Assembly: GCA_022793895.1 (NCBI GenBank)
Contig: JAAWDS010000053.1
Span: forward strand, 62,001 to 126,000
Length of the DNA: 64,000 nt
Source: Provencibacterium sp.
GTDB taxonomy: Bacteria > Bacillota > Clostridia > Oscillospirales > Ruminococcaceae
Reading direction: 5' to 3'
In this document: one piece after another, positions 7,475-16,542 of the stretch
How the letters are laid out: each line of letters opens with the position of its first letter
Position numbering within the stretch: the stretch's first letter is position 1
Position numbers and translations under genes: made by a program
Notes under the pieces: model-generated
The model's input: only the letters and a program-made list of their open reading frames with translations
Databases searched by the model: none
Told to the model about the DNA's origin: nothing

Positions 7475-9784
7475 ATGGCGTTTCAAAAAAGGCTGGCGGC
7501 TCTCCTGCTGGCAGGCGTCCTCCTTCTGTCCGGCTGTTCGCCGCAGCCGGGCGGGCGGATGGATCCGGGCGGATCCCCCTCCGCCTCCACGGCGGGGGAG
7601 GCTCCGGCGATGGGCCGGTATATCGAGGAGGAATGCGCCTTACCAGAGGGCCTTCCCATTCAGGCGCTGCATGAAACGGAGGCCGGGGAGCTGGAATGCT
7701 TTGTGAGCCCGCAATCTGCGGCGGAGGGCTGGGGTGTTTACCGCTCCTCCGATCAGGGAAAAAGCTGGAGAAAGCAGGAGATCCCTGCGCTGCAAGCGGC
7801 CGGAGAGGAGGCGTGGAGGGTAACGGACGCGCAGTTCGGAAGCGGCGGCCTATACCTTCTCTACTACCGGCCGGATCTCGAATTGGAGGCACGCCGGGCC
7901 GAGAAGGAACGGCGGGGGGAAAGGGTGGATTTTGCCGCCGATTATCCGCAAAACCGCCTGGCGGTTTTCCCGGCGGGCGGCGGAATGACGCAGGTAGACC
8001 TGGCCTTTGAGGATGCGGACGGCATGGCGGGCAGCGAGCTTATGCTTGAAATTTCAGAAACTGGAGATATTCTTTGCGCAAGCTACTGCACCCTTTACCA
8101 GTTCGACTCCCAGACCGGCGAGGTTCTGCACCGTTTTGAAACGGAGAACCAGATTTTCAGTTTTGCGGCGCAGGGACGTCTGGCTTGCGTAATGGCCTAT
8201 GATGCGCGCGAAATCCGGTGCTTTAACCTGGAAACGGGGGAAGAGGAGGAGGGCGTTGCGCCGGGGCAGGGGATCGAAAGCGGGGATATTCTGCTGGCCT
8301 CCTCCCGGTCGCCGGATGTGTTGCTGCTCAGCGAGAAAACCGGGCTTTACCGCCATGTGCTGGGCGGGAGCGTTTGGGAACGGCTGGTGGATGGAGAACT
8401 GACCTCGTTAAACCTTCCCTCGCTGCGGGGGCGGCTTTTGCTGGAGGCGGCGGATGGATCCTACTACCTGCTGAGCGCCCGGCGGATGGACGGGGGCGGC
8501 TCGCAGACCCTTTACCGCTACGCCTATTCGCCCGGCGTTCCCACCGTTCCGCAGGGGGAGCTAAACGTTTACTCCCTCTCGGATAACGATACCGTCCGGC
8601 AGGCGATGGGGGAATGGCAGCGCCGGAACCCGGATATGCGCGTCGTTTATCAGCTTGGAATGGACGGCTCGGACGCCGTTACCCGTTCGGATGCGCTGCG
8701 CGCCTTGAACACCGCTCTTTTAGCGGGCAAGGGCCCGGACCTGCTGATTCTGGACGGCCTCCCCTACCGCTCCTATGTGGAGAAGGGGGTCCTGCTTGAT
8801 TTGCAGCCGTTTTTGGAGCCGAAGCTGCAACAGGGGGAGCTGCTGGAGAATGTAGCGCGTACCTATTGGCAGGAGGGGACGCTTTTCGCCGTTCCTGCGC
8901 GGTTCGGCGTCCCGCAGCTTTGGATCAGCGAGGAGGGCGGGAAAGAATCCGAAACGCTGGAGAGCTTTTCCAGGTGGGCTGCCCGCCAGCAGACAGGGGA
9001 AAATGAGCGGCTGCTGATAGACACCACTCCAGAGGGGCTCATCAAAACCTTCTATATTGCCTGTCTCCCCGCCTGGCGGGAGGCGGACGGGCGCTTAAAG
9101 GCGGAACCGCTGGCCGCCTTTTTAGAGGCTGTCGGGCGGATTGCCAGCGCCGCAGAGCAGGAATCGGCCTCGCTGCCGGAGGATTTGGGATCGCCCATCT
9201 CGCTGTTGGGGATTTCATTCGCCACTGGGAGTCTTTTCGCCCTCCCCGGCGTTTCCCAAGGCTTTTCGGACGCAGAGGGGCCGTTTGCAGGCATTGGGAC
9301 GATGCGGGACGGGGTCTGCCTGCCGATGCCCGGCCAGGCCGAGGGAGTATACGTTCCGCAGACGGTGCTGGGGATAAACGCCCGTTCCGACCGGCAGGAG
9401 CAGGCGCTGGAGCTCATCGATATCATCCTTTCGGAGCCCGTTCAAAGCCTGGAGTTTGAAGACGGCTATGCGGTGAACGCGGCGGCCTTCGAGCAGGGCT
9501 GGCATGACCCATATAAAGAAAACCCGAACCGGTTCCACGTCGTTTTTTCCAGCCGGAACCCGGAAACCGGAGAGGAGTATAGCTTGGATGTCGCTTGGCC
9601 GGACGAAACGTTCATGCAGCAGATGGCCGCCGGGATCCGGGAGCTCCATACCCCCTCAGAAGAGGATCCGGTGCTTTTGGAGATGCTTTTGGAGGAAACG
9701 AAGGGCTTCTTTGAAGGGAACAAGACCGTAGAAGAGGCGGTTTCTGCAGTCATCAAACGGGCGGAAACCTATTTGGCCGAATAG
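7475..9784 (+). CDS. Lipoprotein: Asp-box/propeller-like domain fused to sugar solute-binding protein, copy 1
   Basis: 769 residues. A lipoprotein signal ends in LLLSGC, placing the lipidated Cys near residue 21. Residues ~30-360 look like an all-beta, propeller-like region with an Asp-box (SSDQGKSW, ~91-98) as in sialidase/BNR repeats, and a GGSVWERLVDGELTSL block. From ~362 (ELNVYSLSDNDTVRQAM) it becomes an extracellular solute-binding protein of the sugar ABC type (LLAGKGPDLLILD; SYVEKGVLLDL; FEDGYAVNA). Two similar genes follow, then two CUT1 permeases, so it is probably a surface receptor for carbohydrate uptake. The N-terminal half might bind extended glycan or sense it; that is inference. 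ATG 7475 has GGAGG upstream. Confidence 0.82.
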   Translation: MAFQKRLAALLLAGVLLLSGCSPQPGGRMDPGGSPSASTAGEAPAMGRYIEEECALPEGLPIQALHETEAGELECFVSPQSAAEGWGVYRSSDQGKSWRKQEIPALQAAGEEAWRVTDAQFGSGGLYLLYYRPDLELEARRAEKERRGERVDFAADYPQNRLAVFPAGGGMTQVDLAFEDADGMAGSELMLEISETGDILCASYCTLYQFDSQTGEVLHRFETENQIFSFAAQGRLACVMAYDAREIRCFNLETGEEEEGVAPGQGIESGDILLASSRSPDVLLLSEKTGLYRHVLGGSVWERLVDGELTSLNLPSLRGRLLLEAADGSYYLLSARRMDGGGSQTLYRYAYSPGVPTVPQGELNVYSLSDNDTVRQAMGEWQRRNPDMRVVYQLGMDGSDAVTRSDALRALNTALLAGKGPDLLILDGLPYRSYVEKGVLLDLQPFLEPKLQQGELLENVARTYWQEGTLFAVPARFGVPQLWISEEGGKESETLESFSRWAARQQTGENERLLIDTTPEGLIKTFYIACLPAWREADGRLKAEPLAAFLEAVGRIASAAEQESASLPEDLGSPISLLGISFATGSLFALPGVSQGFSDAEGPFAGIGTMRDGVCLPMPGQAEGVYVPQTVLGINARSDRQEQALELIDIILSEPVQSLEFEDGYAVNAAAFEQGWHDPYKENPNRFHVVFSSRNPETGEEYSLDVAWPDETFMQQMAAGIRELHTPSEEDPVLLEMLLEETKGFFEGNKTVEEAVSAVIKRAETYLAE

Positions 9785-9858
9785 TTTTCAAGAAATCTTA
9801 AAGATTTGCCTGCTAATATAAAATCCGCTTCGCGGACAGAGAAAGATGGTTGATAAAG

Positions 9859-12144
9859 ATGAACAGACCGCTGCAAAAACTGGGCGCGCTTTTGGCAGGC
9901 GCTTGCCTGCTGTTTAGCGCATGCGCAGAGGGCGGCGTCCAGCCGGACGCTTCCTCATCGGGAAACGAACCGGCAAAGGGACGCTATGTGGAGGAGGTTT
10001 ATTCCTGGCCGGAGGGGGTAAACCTTGCGGCGAGCATCCAAGCGCGGGCGGATGGAACGCTCGAAATCGTCGGCAGTCCGTCGGAGGGGACGGTGAGCGG
10101 CCCCTGGGAAATCCACGTTTCTGCTGACGGCGGCCGGAGCTGGACGAAGAAGGATACGCCCTGGCTTTCCGCTTTTGACGCCGCCGCCCTCGACGGCGTG
10201 AGCTATGACGGGGAAGGCAACCTTTATCTGTTGAGCGTTACCTATCCCCCCGAATTTGAGGAGATGCTGCTGAAGGCGATGGAGACGGGGGAGATCCCCG
10301 CTCCGGAGGAGTATCCCCCATATCTGCTGCACCGGATCACCCCGGAGGGGCAGGTCGAGGAGCTACCGATGGAATGGAGCGTTTCGGAGGATGGCCGCGT
10401 CAATGTCTATGGTTTTCTCTGTGCGGGTGAAAATCAGGTGGTGGTAAACCATTTTGATCGCTATGTCCTCTACGATCTGACCACCGGCCAGCCGGTCCAT
10501 ACCTTTTTAACGGCCGGCAGCGACCCGGTCGTTTATGGGGATACTCTGGCCGTGGCCGGGGATACGGGAATCGAGCAGTACGATCTGAAAACCGGGGAGA
10601 CTTTGGAGGTCATCCCCTTTGACGAGGCGGCCGGCGGTTCGGCCAGCCTGGCGGTAAGCGGCGATCAAAAAGCGCTCTACCGCTGCAACGGGCGCGGCGT
10701 TTACCGCTATGTGCTGGGCGGGAGCGTTTGGGAACGGCTGATCGATGGGGAGCTGACCTCGCTGAACATGCCTTCGGTCTATATCGGCTCGCTTATCCCG
10801 AAGGAAGACGGGGATTTTCTGGTGCTCACTTCGGATGAAGGCGCCTATGTCCCGCTGAATTTTTCATTTGACGCGTCGGCGCCCCTAGCGCCTACGCGTG
10901 AGCTGAACGTTTACTCGCTCTATGAGAACAACACCGTCCGGCAGGCCATTGGCCTGATGCAGCGCGCCTATCCGGATGTCTATGTCCGCTATACGGTAGC
11001 GGTCGACGAGCAGAGCGCCGTTCAGGTCTCGGACGCTATCCGCGCCCTCAACACCGAGCTGCTTGCCGGTAAGGGGCCGGATGTGCTGCTGCTCGACGGG
11101 CTCCCCATCGATTCCTATGTGGAAAAGGGCATCCTGGCCGATCTCTCGCAGACGGTGGGCGAGGCGCAGGGAGATCTGCTGGCAAACATCACCGAAACCT
11201 ACCGGAAGGACGGCGCGCTCTATGCCGTCCCCACCCGCTTCCTGGTCCCGGAAATGTGGGGGAGCGAGGACTTTATCGCGAAGGCGGCGGATCTTGAGAG
11301 TATGGCGGATTGGGTAGAGGCCGCCCATGCGGAGAACCCCGGCCAGCGCCAGCTCTACCGGATGCAGCCCGCAGAACTGATTGAGGATTTCTATTATACC
11401 TGCGCGCCTGCCTGGCGGGCGGAGGATGGGAGCATCCGTCCCGAAGAGTTTACCGCTTTTCTGACCGACATCAAGCGGCTGGCGGATGCGGTTTCCGAGC
11501 CCGATCTCAGCGTCCTCGGCGAGTGGGGGGAGTATATGAATTTCGAGCTTCCCTTTGGTTTTTTAGGCGGCGGCGGTGGGAGCATCTATTGGGCCAACGG
11601 CCTGGTCAACGCCGTTTACGGCCTGTCGGGCTCTATGATGGACTACTGCGGGCCGGATGCGGCTGCCGGGTATTTGGGCGGCGGCGGGTTTGCCCTCATG
11701 GCCGGGCAGGCGAAAGGGGTCTATGTACCCTCCGGGATACTGGGGTTAAACAGCCATGCGGCGCAGCCGGAGGAGGGGGCGGAGTTTATCCGCACCGCGT
11801 TAAGCCAGGCGGTACAGCGGCACGATTTTGAAGACGGCTATCCGGTTCATCAGGGCGCGTTGGCCGAGAATGCGAAAAACCCCTATGTGGAAGGGGACGA
11901 TGGAATGCAGGCCCCCGTTTTTGAGGACGGGGAGATGAAGGTGCTGTTTATCCTCTGGCCGGAGGAGAGCTTTATGGAGGGCATTTTACAGCTTCTGCCT
12001 ACTTTGGATACACCCTGCACGATGGATCCGGTGCTCTTAGAGATGATAGTGGAGGAGACCCGCGATTATTTCACCGGAAGCATTTCGGTGGAGCAGGCCG
12101 TTTCCGCGGTCGTGGAGCGCGCGCAAGCCTACCTGGCCGAGTAA
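9859..12144 (+). CDS. Lipoprotein: Asp-box/propeller-like domain fused to sugar solute-binding protein, copy 2
   Basis: 761 residues from the ATG at 9859 (an in-frame TTG at 9850 is possible; both ribosome sites are weak). The lipobox is LFSAC. It has the same two-part plan as copy 1: Asp-box SADGGRSW (~residue 88), YRYVLGGSVWERLIDGELTSL, then the solute-binding half from ELNVYSLYENNTVRQA with LLAGKGPDVLLLD and SYVEKGILADL. It lies 74 bases after copy 1. A 30-base stretch is identical to copy 1 (8357-8386 and 10711-10740) although overall the genes have diverged. Its mature domains suggest a distinct ligand from the neighbours, shared with the same permease pair. Confidence 0.82.
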   Translation: MNRPLQKLGALLAGACLLFSACAEGGVQPDASSSGNEPAKGRYVEEVYSWPEGVNLAASIQARADGTLEIVGSPSEGTVSGPWEIHVSADGGRSWTKKDTPWLSAFDAAALDGVSYDGEGNLYLLSVTYPPEFEEMLLKAMETGEIPAPEEYPPYLLHRITPEGQVEELPMEWSVSEDGRVNVYGFLCAGENQVVVNHFDRYVLYDLTTGQPVHTFLTAGSDPVVYGDTLAVAGDTGIEQYDLKTGETLEVIPFDEAAGGSASLAVSGDQKALYRCNGRGVYRYVLGGSVWERLIDGELTSLNMPSVYIGSLIPKEDGDFLVLTSDEGAYVPLNFSFDASAPLAPTRELNVYSLYENNTVRQAIGLMQRAYPDVYVRYTVAVDEQSAVQVSDAIRALNTELLAGKGPDVLLLDGLPIDSYVEKGILADLSQTVGEAQGDLLANITETYRKDGALYAVPTRFLVPEMWGSEDFIAKAADLESMADWVEAAHAENPGQRQLYRMQPAELIEDFYYTCAPAWRAEDGSIRPEEFTAFLTDIKRLADAVSEPDLSVLGEWGEYMNFELPFGFLGGGGGSIYWANGLVNAVYGLSGSMMDYCGPDAAAGYLGGGGFALMAGQAKGVYVPSGILGLNSHAAQPEEGAEFIRTALSQAVQRHDFEDGYPVHQGALAENAKNPYVEGDDGMQAPVFEDGEMKVLFILWPEESFMEGILQLLPTLDTPCTMDPVLLEMIVEETRDYFTGSISVEQAVSAVVERAQAYLAE

Positions 12145-12216
12145 ATAGGCGGCCCGTGGCAGACGTCTGGGAGGGACGGCCGGCCTCAAAAATGAAAAAA
12201 ATTCGGAGGATTCTTT

Positions 12217-14508
12217 ATGTCGGGAAAATTATTTTGCCGCCGGTTGTTGGCGGGGCTGTGTTCGGCGCTGCTGCTTTTAGGGAGCGGCTGCGCGGCTCAG
12301 CAGGGAGGAAAGCCGGAAGCGGAAAAAGGGAGCGCCGCTCCCTCCTCGTCGGGTAGCGTTGCGATGGGCCGCTATGTGGAAGAGGCATATACGCTGCCGA
12401 AGGAGGCGAGCATTCTGGCGGACGGGATAGACAGCATGCCGGATGGCCGCCTGAGCTTTATCAGCTGTTCGCATGAACTCGAACACCTGGGCCCCTGGTC
12501 GCTCTTCTATTCGGCGGACGGCGGGAAGAGCTGGGAGAAGCAGGAGGCCCCTTGGCTGGAGAGCTATGAGAACGCGGTTATCCAGTTGACGGCCTACGGC
12601 CCGGACGGCAGCCTTTACTTTGTCACCCAGGAATACACCGAGGAATTTCAGGAGAAGCTGAACGCCGCGATGGAGACGGGCGTTCAGCCCGCGCCGGAGG
12701 AGTACCCGCCCTACCGGCTGCACAAGGTGACGCCTTCCGGCGTCCTCACCGATCTCCCGGTTGCCTGGCAGCCGGAGGACGACGGCTACACGACCCTGCT
12801 TGCGCTGCATGTGGCGGGGAACGGCGACATCGTCGCGCAGCACCAGGCCGCCGCCGTTCAGTATGACGGAGCGACGGGCGAGCCGAAGCATACCTTCTTG
12901 ACTGGCTTTGCCAACTATAACTCCTCCAGCTTCCTTTATGATGAGGTGTATGCTTTCGTCTCCGGAAACAGCGTTCAGCAGTTCGATCTCTCGAATGGGG
13001 AAACGCTCGATCCCATTTCCTTGGAGGAGGGGGACGGGAGCGCCCTCTTTATCCCCAGCCGGGACGGAAAGGCGCTCTACCGCTGCGACGGGCGCGGCAT
13101 CTACCGGCTGGTGAAGGGCGGCAGCCTCTGGGAGCGGCTGCTGGATGGGGAGCTGACCTCGCTGGTCCTTCCTTCGGTACGGCTGCAAAGCCTTTTGGAG
13201 AAGGAGGATGGTTTCCTGGTCCTGGCCCGCAGCGACGGGGAAAACCTCCCGCTCTCCTACCGGTTTGATGAAACCGTCCCGACCGTTCCGGAGGATGAGA
13301 TGGTGATCTATTCGCTCTATGAGAACCGCACCGTCCGCCAGGCGGCCGGTTTGATGCAGCGCGCCCACCCGGAGCTGCGGGTGCGCTACCAGGTGGCGTT
13401 AGAAGGGGAGAGCGCGCAGACGGTTTCCGATGCGGTGCGCGCCCTGAATACCGAGCTGCTCGCCGGTAAAGGGCCGGATGTGCTGGTTTTGGATGCGCTG
13501 CCCATCGCCTCCTATGTGGAAAAGGGAGTGCTGGCCGAGCTGGAGGAAGTGCTGGAGCCGGTCCGCGGAGAGCTTCTTCCGAACATCACAGACGCTTTCC
13601 GTGACGGGGACTCCCTCCAGGCGGTCCCTACCCGCTTTGCCGTGCCGCAGATGTGGGGGAAGGACGCCTTCATCGAGGCGGCGGACAGCCTGGAGGCGGC
13701 GGCCGGTTACATTGCTTCCTACCACCGGGAAAACCCGGAGTCCCGCGCGCTGCTCTATCTGGCGCCCTCCGAGCTCATCGCGGATTTTTATTACACCTGC
13801 GCCCCCGCCTTCCGCGCGGAGGACGGCAGCATCCGGCGCGAAGAGTTTAAGCAGTTTCTAAGCGCGATGGAACAGATCGCCGCTACCGGCGACGGGCAGG
13901 AGATCGGCCAGCCCTACGACGCTTCGATCCGCTCCTTCATCTGGGCGTCGGACGACGGGGAGGGGAATCAGCCGGAGATCCTTTGCTACCTTTCGCAGAG
14001 CATGGAGGATCTCGCCTTCCCCGACGCTTACGCCTCTTTTATAGGCGGGCGGAAGTTCGCGCTGACGGCCGGGCAGGCGGAGGGCGTGTTTGTCCCGGAG
14101 GGGATTCTTGGAATCAACCGGAACGGACGGCAGGAGCTGGCGGCGGAGTTTGTGCAGTTGGCTCTCTCCGAACCGGTGCAGAACTGCGATTTTGAAGACG
14201 GCTATTCCGTCCGGCTGGATGCGCTTCGGGCGAGCGCCGCTTATCCCTATGCCGAGGGGGATGACGGACGGCAATACCAGATTTTTGTAAACGGGGAGGA
14301 GAAGTGGCTACAGGTGTTTTGGCCCTCCGAGACGTTTATGGAGGAACTGCTGCAAACGCTCTCCACCCTCTCGGTCCCCAGCGTTCTGGATCCGGTGCTC
14401 TTAGAAATGCTGGTGGATGAAACGCGGGAATTTTTTGCGGGCAACAAGGGCCTGGAAGAAACGGCGGACGCCGTGATAGAGCGGACGCAGGCGTATCTGT
14501 CGGAATAA
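12217..14508 (+). CDS. Lipoprotein: Asp-box/propeller-like domain fused to sugar solute-binding protein, copy 3
   Basis: 763 residues; ATG 12217 with a good CGGAGGA site. Lipobox LGSGC. Asp-box SADGGKSW near residue 98, then a second beta-rich stretch, the GGSLWERLLDGELTSL block, and the solute-binding half from MVIYSLYENRTVRQA with LLAGKGPDVLVLD and SYVEKGVLAELEEV. It is more similar to copy 2 than to copy 1. The permease genes follow, but a strong promoter with a dyad lies between, so the lipoproteins and permeases may be expressed at different ratios. Domain names are from recognisable motifs only; the fold of the N-terminal half needs structure prediction. Confidence 0.82.
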   Translation: MSGKLFCRRLLAGLCSALLLLGSGCAAQQGGKPEAEKGSAAPSSSGSVAMGRYVEEAYTLPKEASILADGIDSMPDGRLSFISCSHELEHLGPWSLFYSADGGKSWEKQEAPWLESYENAVIQLTAYGPDGSLYFVTQEYTEEFQEKLNAAMETGVQPAPEEYPPYRLHKVTPSGVLTDLPVAWQPEDDGYTTLLALHVAGNGDIVAQHQAAAVQYDGATGEPKHTFLTGFANYNSSSFLYDEVYAFVSGNSVQQFDLSNGETLDPISLEEGDGSALFIPSRDGKALYRCDGRGIYRLVKGGSLWERLLDGELTSLVLPSVRLQSLLEKEDGFLVLARSDGENLPLSYRFDETVPTVPEDEMVIYSLYENRTVRQAAGLMQRAHPELRVRYQVALEGESAQTVSDAVRALNTELLAGKGPDVLVLDALPIASYVEKGVLAELEEVLEPVRGELLPNITDAFRDGDSLQAVPTRFAVPQMWGKDAFIEAADSLEAAAGYIASYHRENPESRALLYLAPSELIADFYYTCAPAFRAEDGSIRREEFKQFLSAMEQIAATGDGQEIGQPYDASIRSFIWASDDGEGNQPEILCYLSQSMEDLAFPDAYASFIGGRKFALTAGQAEGVFVPEGILGINRNGRQELAAEFVQLALSEPVQNCDFEDGYSVRLDALRASAAYPYAEGDDGRQYQIFVNGEEKWLQVFWPSETFMEELLQTLSTLSVPSVLDPVLLEMLVDETREFFAGNKGLEETADAVIERTQAYLSE

Positions 14509-14558
14509 TAGAGATAGGGGGCCGTCCCGCCTTTTAAGGGTTCTCTTTGCAAAAAAAC

Positions 14559-14618
14559 TTGACAGGGGTTGACGATTGCAGTAGTATATCAAGAGACGAG
14601 TTACTATTGCAATCGTCA
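14559..14618 (+). promoter_or_regulatory. Strong promoter wrapped in a 17-bp dyad, upstream of the permeases
   Basis: TTGACA (14559-14564), 17-base spacer, TAGTAT (14582-14587). A long inverted repeat has arms TGACGATTGCAGTAGTA (14570-14586) and TACTATTGCAATCGTCA (14602-14618), 16 of 17 positions complementary, with 15 bases between. The left arm covers the spacer and -10, and transcription should start between the arms, so this is more likely a protein-binding operator than an RNA hairpin. No regulator gene is adjacent. Confidence 0.75.
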
Positions 14619-14652
14619 CATTACCGCCGCACGACGAAGGAGGGAAGCGCGT

Positions 14653-15510
14653 ATGAAACCGAAGAAGCGGAGGACGCGGAGAGGGGCTAGCTGGCTGCTG
14701 TTCCTCCTGCCGAGCCTGTGCGGGGTGACGGTGTTTGTGCTGCTACCGTTTACCGATGTCGTCCGGCGTTCCTTTTCGGAAACGATGAGCCGGACGTTTG
14801 TGGGGCTGCGCAACTATCAGACCATTTTTTCGAACAAAGCCTTTCAGCAAGCGTCCTTCAATACCATCCGCTTTGTCCTGGTCTGCATGCCGGCGCTCAT
14901 CCTGCTCTCGCTGCTGATAGCGCTCATCCTGCACGGGCAGCCGGAGCGATCGGGTATTTTCAAAACGACCTTTCTGCTGCCTATGGCGGTGCCGGTCGCC
15001 TCGGTGGTGCTGATTTGGCAGGCATTTTTTCATCAAAACGGGCTGCTTTCCGCCTTTTTGGTTTCGGTTGGCGCAAGCGGTCAGGATTGGATGAAAACCG
15101 GCTGGGCCTTTTGGGTGCTGGTGTTCAGTTACCTGTGGAAAAACCTTGGCTATGATATGATCCTTTGGCTGGCGGGGCTGGCGGGGATCTCCCCCAGTCT
15201 CTATGAAGCCGCGCAGGTAGATGGGGCCGGACGGTTCCGGTGCTTTGTGTCCATCACCCTCCCGAACCTGCTGCCGACCCTCTATACCATTACGGTGCTC
15301 TCCTTTCTCAACTCCTTTAAGGTGTTCCGGGAAGCCTATCTGGTGGCGGGGGATTATCCGCACTCCAGCATGTACATGCTCCAGCACCTGTTTAACAACT
15401 GGTTCGCCGATCTGGATATGGATAAGCTCTGCGCGGCGGCGGTGGTGGTTGGGCTGACCATCTTTTTCCTCATCCTGCTGCTGCGGCGCGCATGGGAAAA
15501 GGAGAGTTAA
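14653..15510 (+). CDS. Sugar ABC transporter permease (CUT1, MalF/UgpA-like)
   Basis: 285 residues from ATG 14653, preceded by AAGGAGGG. Six hydrophobic helices and the conserved EAA loop (YEAAQVDGAGRFRCFVSITLP, near residue 200; here in two parts, YEAAQVDGAG and RFRCFVSITLP) identify a binding-protein-dependent sugar permease. It should pair with the next gene to form the membrane channel for substrates delivered by the three lipoproteins. No ATPase gene lies nearby; many Firmicute CUT1 systems share a housekeeping MsmK-type ATPase encoded elsewhere. Confidence 0.92.
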   Translation: MKPKKRRTRRGASWLLFLLPSLCGVTVFVLLPFTDVVRRSFSETMSRTFVGLRNYQTIFSNKAFQQASFNTIRFVLVCMPALILLSLLIALILHGQPERSGIFKTTFLLPMAVPVASVVLIWQAFFHQNGLLSAFLVSVGASGQDWMKTGWAFWVLVFSYLWKNLGYDMILWLAGLAGISPSLYEAAQVDGAGRFRCFVSITLPNLLPTLYTITVLSFLNSFKVFREAYLVAGDYPHSSMYMLQHLFNNWFADLDMDKLCAAAVVVGLTIFFLILLLRRAWEKES

Positions 15511-15620
15511 GAAAAAGAGCTTTTGGGGAAACCGGGCGGCCTGCGGGCCGGTCCGGGGGCCCCGTCGGGATAGGGAGCGCGCCCGTTTGGGGCCTATAAG
15601 GAAGAAAGGAGGCTGTCCGG

Positions 15621-16466
15621 ATGAAAAAATGGAACTGGATTCCGCTTTTGATCCCAACTGTGCTGGCGCTCATCGTCTGGCTACCCACCGTGCTGATTGC
15701 CGGCGGCTCCTTTATGGGGAAGATGGAGGTCCTTGAATGCTTAGGGCCGGTGCTGGGGAATGAAAAGGGCTATGCCAGCTGGCATCTCTTCCCGCAATAC
15801 CCCACGCTGCGGCCATACGTGGAGCTGCTTCTGGATTCCCCGCAATTCTTCGTTATGTTTTGGAACTCGGTTAAAATGGTGGCGCTCATCCTCATCGGGC
15901 AATTTTTGTTCGGCGCTCCAGCGGCCTGGGGCTTTTCGCGGGCGAAGGGACGGCTTTCCAACCTGCTGTTCACCGTTTATATTGTGCTCATGCTGATGCC
16001 CTTTCAGGTGACGATGGTTTCCAGCTATCTGGTGCTGGACCGGCTGCGGCTGCTGGATACGCTTTGGGCGCTGATTCTCCCGGCTGCCTTTTCCACCTTC
16101 CCGGTGTTTATCATGTACCGCTTCTTCTGCGGCATTCCGCCGGAGATGCTGGAAAGCGCCTCGTTGGACGGGGCGAACGATCTGCAAGTTTTTCTGTTTA
16201 TCGGCGTTCCGCTGGGCGCTTCGGGAATCATGTCGGCGATGGTGCTGGGATTTTTGGAATATTGGAGCATGATCGAGCAGCCGCTTACCTTTCTACATGA
16301 TAAGACCTTGTGGCCGCTTTCGATGTATCTGCCAAACATTGTAGCGGATAAGGCGGGGCTGGCGTTGGCCGCTTCGGTGGTGACGCTGCTTCCGGCTATC
16401 CTCATCTTTATGCTGGGACAGCAGTATCTGGAGGCGGGCATCAAGGCCGCGGGGCTGAAGGAATGA
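15621..16466 (+). CDS. Sugar ABC transporter permease (CUT1, MalG/UgpE-like)
   Basis: 281 residues. Six helices and an EAA-type loop (LESASLDGANDLQVFLFIGVP) mark the second CUT1 permease subunit. It lies 110 bases after the first permease, in the same orientation, and has an AAAGGAGGC ribosome site. An unusually long hydrophilic loop between helices 1 and 2 (GKMEVLECLGPVLGNEKGYA) precedes the core. It should dimerise with the upstream permease and recruit a shared ATPase. Confidence 0.92.
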   Translation: MKKWNWIPLLIPTVLALIVWLPTVLIAGGSFMGKMEVLECLGPVLGNEKGYASWHLFPQYPTLRPYVELLLDSPQFFVMFWNSVKMVALILIGQFLFGAPAAWGFSRAKGRLSNLLFTVYIVLMLMPFQVTMVSSYLVLDRLRLLDTLWALILPAAFSTFPVFIMYRFFCGIPPEMLESASLDGANDLQVFLFIGVPLGASGIMSAMVLGFLEYWSMIEQPLTFLHDKTLWPLSMYLPNIVADKAGLALAASVVTLLPAILIFMLGQQYLEAGIKAAGLKE

Positions 16467-16542
16467 GCGTCCGGAGCAGGCGGACGGCCGGAGGCCGGGC
16501 CGGTTTGGCAAACGATTCTAGGAAAAGGCAGGGGATACCGAT

